A DNA stretch of 64,000 bases. Source: Rachycentron canadum. Lineage: Eukaryota; Chordata; Actinopteri; Carangiformes; Rachycentridae. Of the stretch, positions 61,444 to 64,000 are shown one piece after another. Under the pieces are notes generated by a model, which saw nothing but the letters and a program-made list of their open reading frames with translations, was not told the origin of the DNA and ran no database searches. Location: positions 21,829,641 through 21,893,640 of the forward strand of contig CM076659.1 in NCBI GenBank assembly GCA_038496675.1. Direction: 5' to 3'. The position numbers and the translations under genes were made by a program. How positions within the stretch are numbered: position 1 is the stretch's first letter; each line of letters begins with the position of its first letter.

Positions 61444-62711
61444 TTCTGGCTGAGCTTCAGTCAGTGCAGTTATATGGACGTGACCCTGATCCCCTGCAAT
61501 CTCCTCTAATCTACACACACACGTGCACACTCACACACACGCAAACACACACACGCATCAAAATCATCAGACAGTCACACAAACAGTCAGTCAGTGGTAG
61601 AACAGTCAGTAAAACAGAGTCACATTCTTGGGGTTATATATAGCTGAAATAATGTTTATATTTTCCCATCATGCCCTTCTTTGTCCAGATGCTGTCTTGA
61701 CCCCGGTTGGCAGGTTATGATTTTTTTGTCTATATTTTTTCCCATGAGCACTGAGCCACTACCACAGACTCTAGACCCCCTGGGACTGGATCTATGTCTC
61801 TACAGAGGGGGTGGAGATCCAGCAGGTTCTAAAATAAGATGATTTTGTAGTGAATTCATGGAAATGTATTCTCACTGGACGTCAGATTCATTCTCCACCA
61901 CTCACTGTAATATTCATCTGAACTGAACAAATAGAATGGAATAAGTTTAATTAAATTGCTCAATATTCATGATAGGGCAGCACAGTGGTGCAGAGGTTAG
62001 AACTGTCCCCCCACAGCAAGAAGGTCCTGGGTTTGAACCCCTGGCCAGGGGCTTTTTGGTATATGTTCTTGCTGCCAGTGAACCCCGCCCTCGCCCAATG
62101 TCAGCCAAGGATGGATGCATAATACAAAAATAAACATAATTAATTCTATAAATAAATTGAATTAAATTGTTAAATATATATATTATAAAAATAAACACAA
62201 CTATTATTAAAATGTAATTAAATCAAATAATCAACTATATAAGACAGAAATTAACTAATAACATAGCAAATAATAAGATTTAATAAAATAACAATGTTTA
62301 ATATACATAAAAGACTAGAAATAAAATATAATTAATCTAAAGATGAATAATAGAACACATGGATCATAACATTAAATTAAATCAAATCAAATAATTGAAT
62401 ATACATAATAGGAATATAAGCACAACTAATATGAAAATAATATAATAAATTAAAATTCCAAGGAAAACCAATCCAACAAACAATAAAAGGGAACTAGATC
62501 AAATACAATTCTTGAATACACCAAACTGAGTGGAGTTTGGTCGAATGAGGAACTTCTTCTTCTTCTCTCCTCTCTCTGTGTGTGTGTCCTCCACAGGAAG
62601 GTGTGGCTGAGTAAAGAAGGAAGTCCCTCCAGTCGGATCACCAGAGCCTCCTTCACCAACCAGAGGAGCATCGATAAGCTGGAGCTCTCTGGATTCAAGA
62701 CCCGCTTCTGA
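53850..62711 (+). CDS. acyp2: Acylphosphatase, ACYP2-like, four coding exons (join 53850-53919, 54217-54233, 55748-55857, 62597-62711)
   Basis: Acylphosphatases are about 99-residue cytosolic enzymes that hydrolyse carboxyl-phosphate bonds such as acetyl phosphate. The spliced frame is 312 nt: 103 aa plus TGA. It begins MSERESAGNN, then LVSVDFEIFGHVQG, the acylphosphatase signature GVCFRM (catalytic Arg about residue 28), GLVGWVKNT (catalytic Asn about residue 46), GTVVGQVQGP, and MKVWLSKEGSPSSRI near the C-terminal third. All three introns have GT-AG ends and keep phase (70+17+110+115 nt). FRM after VQGVC and the MK-WLSK-GSPSSRI stretch match human ACYP2 rather than ACYP1, which has FRK and a different helix. 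The ATG has A at -3. A pyrimidine tract ending in AG at 53848 just before the ATG could be an acceptor, so an upstream non-coding exon is possible. Intron 3 contains the 500-N gap. Acyp1 is the alternative name, judged less likely. Confidence 0.92.
54217..54233 (+). CDS. acyp2: acyp2 coding exon 2, 17-nt microexon
   Basis: Acceptor TTTTGACAG ends at 54216; donor GTGAGT starts at 54234. The 17 bases finish the Gly codon and encode Val-Cys-Phe-Arg-Met, including the catalytic arginine of the active-site loop. Skipping it would remove catalysis and shift the frame. Confidence 0.88.
54234..55747 (+). other. acyp2 intron 2
   Basis: 1.5 kb of ordinary AT-rich intron. An A/T-rich, low-complexity block with many AAATAA words lies at 55190-55440. 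No repeat family or exon beyond the flanking ones was recognised. Confidence 0.6.
55748..55857 (+). CDS. acyp2: acyp2 coding exon 3
   Basis: Acceptor TGCCCCCAG ends at 55747; donor GTGAGT starts at 55858. The 110 nt encode YTEEKGLRLGLVGWVKNT and the following GTVVGQVQGP region, with the catalytic Asn in WVKN, and end two bases into the Met codon. Confidence 0.93.
56680..57300 (+). repeat. Diverged local duplication (family R5) in acyp2 intron 3
   Basis: 56682-56875 and 57115-57295 share, in order, TGTCAAG-A-TG-TAGGCAAC, a GG-ACAG-TACAGC-G-TGA-like stretch, TTTTGGTTC-GCCTTC, and CCTCTGA followed by a CTGTCCC/GTCCCTGAA-TG-GACACA end. The spacer (56880-57075) resembles 46200-46400 in reverse (TTGCTACATAGCTAA and GCTAGCATGCTAAC words). 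Confidence 0.6.
57739..57823. repeat. Compound (TC)n(AC)n microsatellite in acyp2 intron 3
   Basis: TC units to 57782, AC units to 57823 with a short CTC interruption. Confidence 0.95.
58390..58660. repeat. Probable dispersed fish repeat, class unknown
   Basis: A GC-richer block inside AT-rich intron DNA: GGGGCATCCATGATGAAAGC, GGGCCCCTCATGGCCCCGGA, and GGGGCCCCAGGGTCTAGGAT near the end. The 60200-60300 stretch has similar GGGCCC and GGGGCCCC words. It has the look of a remnant of a coding transposon, but no protein could be read. Confidence 0.35.
59010..59098. repeat. Degenerate (AC/ATAC)n block
   Basis: ACACAC, CATACA and AAACACA words without a fixed period. Confidence 0.85.
59883..59942. 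repeat. Compound (GT)n(GA)n microsatellite
   Basis: GT units to about 59919, then GA units. Confidence 0.95.
59955..60070 (+). repeat. Short repeat family R3, degraded copy
   Basis: Has TGGTTAGTACTGTTTCCTCA, GGGTTTGAACCCT, a TTTCTGTGTGAGGTTTGCAT stretch and TGGGTTCTCCAGCTTC, in the order expected for the family. It runs into an (AT)n tract at 60071. Confidence 0.7.
60661..61440. repeat. (TG)n run, 500-N gap, (TC)n run
   Basis: TG units at 60661-60696 and 60787-60864 run straight into N at 60865-61364; the far side (61365-61440) is (TC)n. The assembly broke inside a compound dinucleotide array in acyp2 intron 3. The round gap size is a placeholder. Confidence 0.95.
61972..62125 (+). repeat. 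tRNA-like headed short repeat family R3, internally deleted copy
   Basis: Head GGGCAGCACAGTGGTGCAGA, then GTTAGAACTG, a Pol III B-box-like GGTTTGAACCC (62029-62039), and after a deletion the tail CCCCGCCCTCGCCCAATGTC. This is a very common teleost short-repeat family. Other fragments: 59955-60070, 50490-50590, 49355-49440 (plus) and 31175-31262 (minus). Confidence 0.8.
62597..62711 (+). CDS. acyp2: acyp2 coding exon 4 and stop
   Basis: Acceptor CCTCCACAG ends at 62596. The exon completes the Met codon and encodes KVWLSKEGSPSSRITRASF, then the last beta strand DKLELSGFKTRF and TGA at 62709-62711. This is the usual acylphosphatase C-terminus. Confidence 0.93.
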
Positions 62712-62917
62712 CCAATTAATCAAACGCACCCTGAGGACCTTCTGTTTCTGAACAGGGGGGAAAAACACTGAGAACTGCTTCTAGAGCTTAGACCTGTTTG
62801 ATGATCTGAGTTTAGATTTCATGTCCAGACTGACGAGGTGTTTGTTTGGAGGAGGACTCAGGTTCGAGTCCAGTCTCTCTGGATAAGAACCATAGAAGCT
62901 GATTGTTGAGCTACATT

Positions 62918-62923
62918 AATAAA
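62918..62923 (+). terminator. Candidate polyadenylation signal of acyp2
   Basis: AATAAA 207 bases past the acyp2 stop codon, the first canonical signal downstream. It implies a short 3' UTR of about 0.2-0.25 kb. Confidence 0.55.
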
Positions 62924-63079
62924 TATTGGTAATATTCTATTTTATGGAAAAATTACATATTTATGTGTTAAACTGCTGCTTGAATCAGTTACAGTCACTG
63001 TGTGTTTAAGTTGCATGTGAAATGAAACTGGTTAATGTTGCAGTGCTCTGTGTGTTCCTGAAGGAAAACTCATCTGCTG

Positions 63080-63200
63080 CTCATCCATTAGATGTTCAGA
63101 TCGATACCACTCTCATTTCAATCTACAGCTAGAAGTCACTTAGCTTAGCATTGAGACCGGAAACAGAGGGCTCGGCTCGCTCTGCTCAGAGGAAACAAAT
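63080..63200 (+). repeat. Short repeat family R4, partial copy
   Basis: GATCGATACCACTCTCATTT, CTACAGCTAGAAG, CTTAGCTTAGCATTGAGACC and GGAAACAGAGGGC follow the family order. Confidence 0.7.
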
Positions 63201-63690
63201 ACACCCTCTCAAATTATTTGAAAGTAACTAAGTACATTTACTCCAATACTGAACTTTAGGCTACAAATCTGAGGTTTTTTCTTTTCTCTGCTATTTCATA
63301 CATCCACCACAGTTCAGAAGGAAATATGACTCTTTGTACTCCACTATATTTGTCTGACAGCTTTAGTTACAGTTACTTTTCAGATAAAAATGTTAAATTA
63401 AAACATGATTAACATAATCCAATACAGGTTGAAACATCGCCTTGGCCTTAAATTTCACCACTTCTTACACTTGAAAATCCTTGTAAATAATCAGGAGACG
63501 AGCACCTGAATATCTGGATGTGTCACCATATGATGTAAACAAACACACCCCAGTGATGATGTCATTACATAACAACAAGTCCCGTCTCCTGATTACCTGC
63601 CATCTGATCCAATTAAATCACAGCCCGAGAATCCCTGATCGGCTGCCACGGCAACTGCAAGAAAAACCCTGACACAGCAGGAACAGAGCT

Positions 63691-63696
63691 CTGTGT

Positions 63697-63755
<59 letters not shown>

Positions 63756-63968
63756 TGTGTGTGTGTGTCTACGTTTGTGTGTGCGTGCGTGTGTGTGTGT
63801 GTGTCTGTGTGTGTGTGTGTGTGTATGTGTGTGTGTCTGTGTGTGTCTGTGTGTGTGTGTGTGTGTGTGTGTCTGTGTGTGTGTGTGTGTGTCTACGTTT
63901 GTGTGTGCGTGCGTGTGTGTGTGTGTGTCTGTGTGTGTGTGTGTGTGTGTATGTGTGTGTGTCTGTGT

Positions 63969-64000
<32 letters not shown>
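63691..64000. repeat. (GT)n array with 124-bp higher-order duplication, at window edge
   Basis: Over 300 bases of GT with TC, CG and TA interruptions. The interruption pattern including TCTACGTTTGTGTG occurs with ACGTTT at 63771 and again at 63895, an exact 124-bp shift, followed by the same GCGTGC and GTATGT marks. Confidence 0.9.

Larger units (their letters stand above)
55858..62596 (+). other. acyp2 intron 3, repeat-rich, contains the assembly gap
   Basis: 6.7 kb intron. It holds a diverged local duplication (56680-56875 and 57115-57295), (CT)n/(AC)n at 57739-57823, a GC-richer fish-repeat-like stretch at 58390-58660, degenerate (AC/AT)n at 59010-59098, (GT)n(GA)n at 59883-59942, two copies of a tRNA-like headed short repeat (59955-60070 and 61972-62125), and the 500-N gap. 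DNA at 62130-62460 is very A/T-rich. Confidence 0.6.

Noticed and set aside
62867..62881. B-box-like GGTTCGAGTCC in the acyp2 3' UTR
   Set aside because: The flanks do not form a T-arm stem or cloverleaf and no A-box fits upstream, so it is not a tRNA gene.

Overview
This window is vertebrate nuclear DNA, most probably from a spiny-rayed teleost. It is AT-rich and gene-poor, full of (CA/TG)n and other microsatellites. It also carries decayed fish-type transposons: L2-clade LINE, Tc1-like, a second Tc1/mariner type, and several short non-autonomous families. Two real protein genes can be supported. Assembly gaps lie at 11817-11819, 52402 and 60865-61364; the last is exactly 500 N, so its length is an estimate.

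Gene 1 is an intronless FOXG1-type forkhead gene on the minus strand (26340-27602, 420 aa). A CpG-rich body, GC-rich upstream DNA (27.7-29.5 kb) and an AT-rich 3' UTR below 26340 surround it. It is not the canonical foxg1a-like protein and looks like one of the extra teleost foxg1 copies. Gene 2 is a four-exon acylphosphatase on the plus strand (coding exons 53850-53919, 54217-54233, 55748-55857, 62597-62711; 103 aa), closest to ACYP2. Its second exon is only 17 nt, so no single open reading frame reveals the gene.

Layout. 0-4 kb: pyrimidine-rich DNA with GC-rich, promoter- or enhancer-like blocks. 4-20 kb: AT-rich desert with a few high-complexity blocks and short-repeat copies. 20.3-20.9 kb: degenerate AGACA-rich tandem DNA. 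21-26 kb: AT-rich desert and the foxg1 3' flank. 26.3-29.5 kb: foxg1 and its upstream region. 29.5-50.8 kb: desert with a Tc1-like remnant (31.26-32.0 kb), a 21-bp minisatellite (39.1-39.6 kb), a second Tc1/mariner remnant (42.85-43.93 kb) and many microsatellites. 50.8-52.2 kb: broken L2 LINE. 53.8-62.9 kb: the acylphosphatase gene with repeat-filled introns. 63.7-64 kb: GT array with a 124-bp higher-order duplication.

The two genes do not form a pathway: one is a forebrain transcription factor, the other a small cytosolic hydrolase. Their linkage is informative because human FOXG1 (14q) and ACYP2 (2p) lie on chromosome arms thought to share ancient duplicated segments. I found no novel multi-gene system. 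The most useful results are the hidden split gene, the foxg1 paralogue and its candidate control elements, and the repeat families worked out below.
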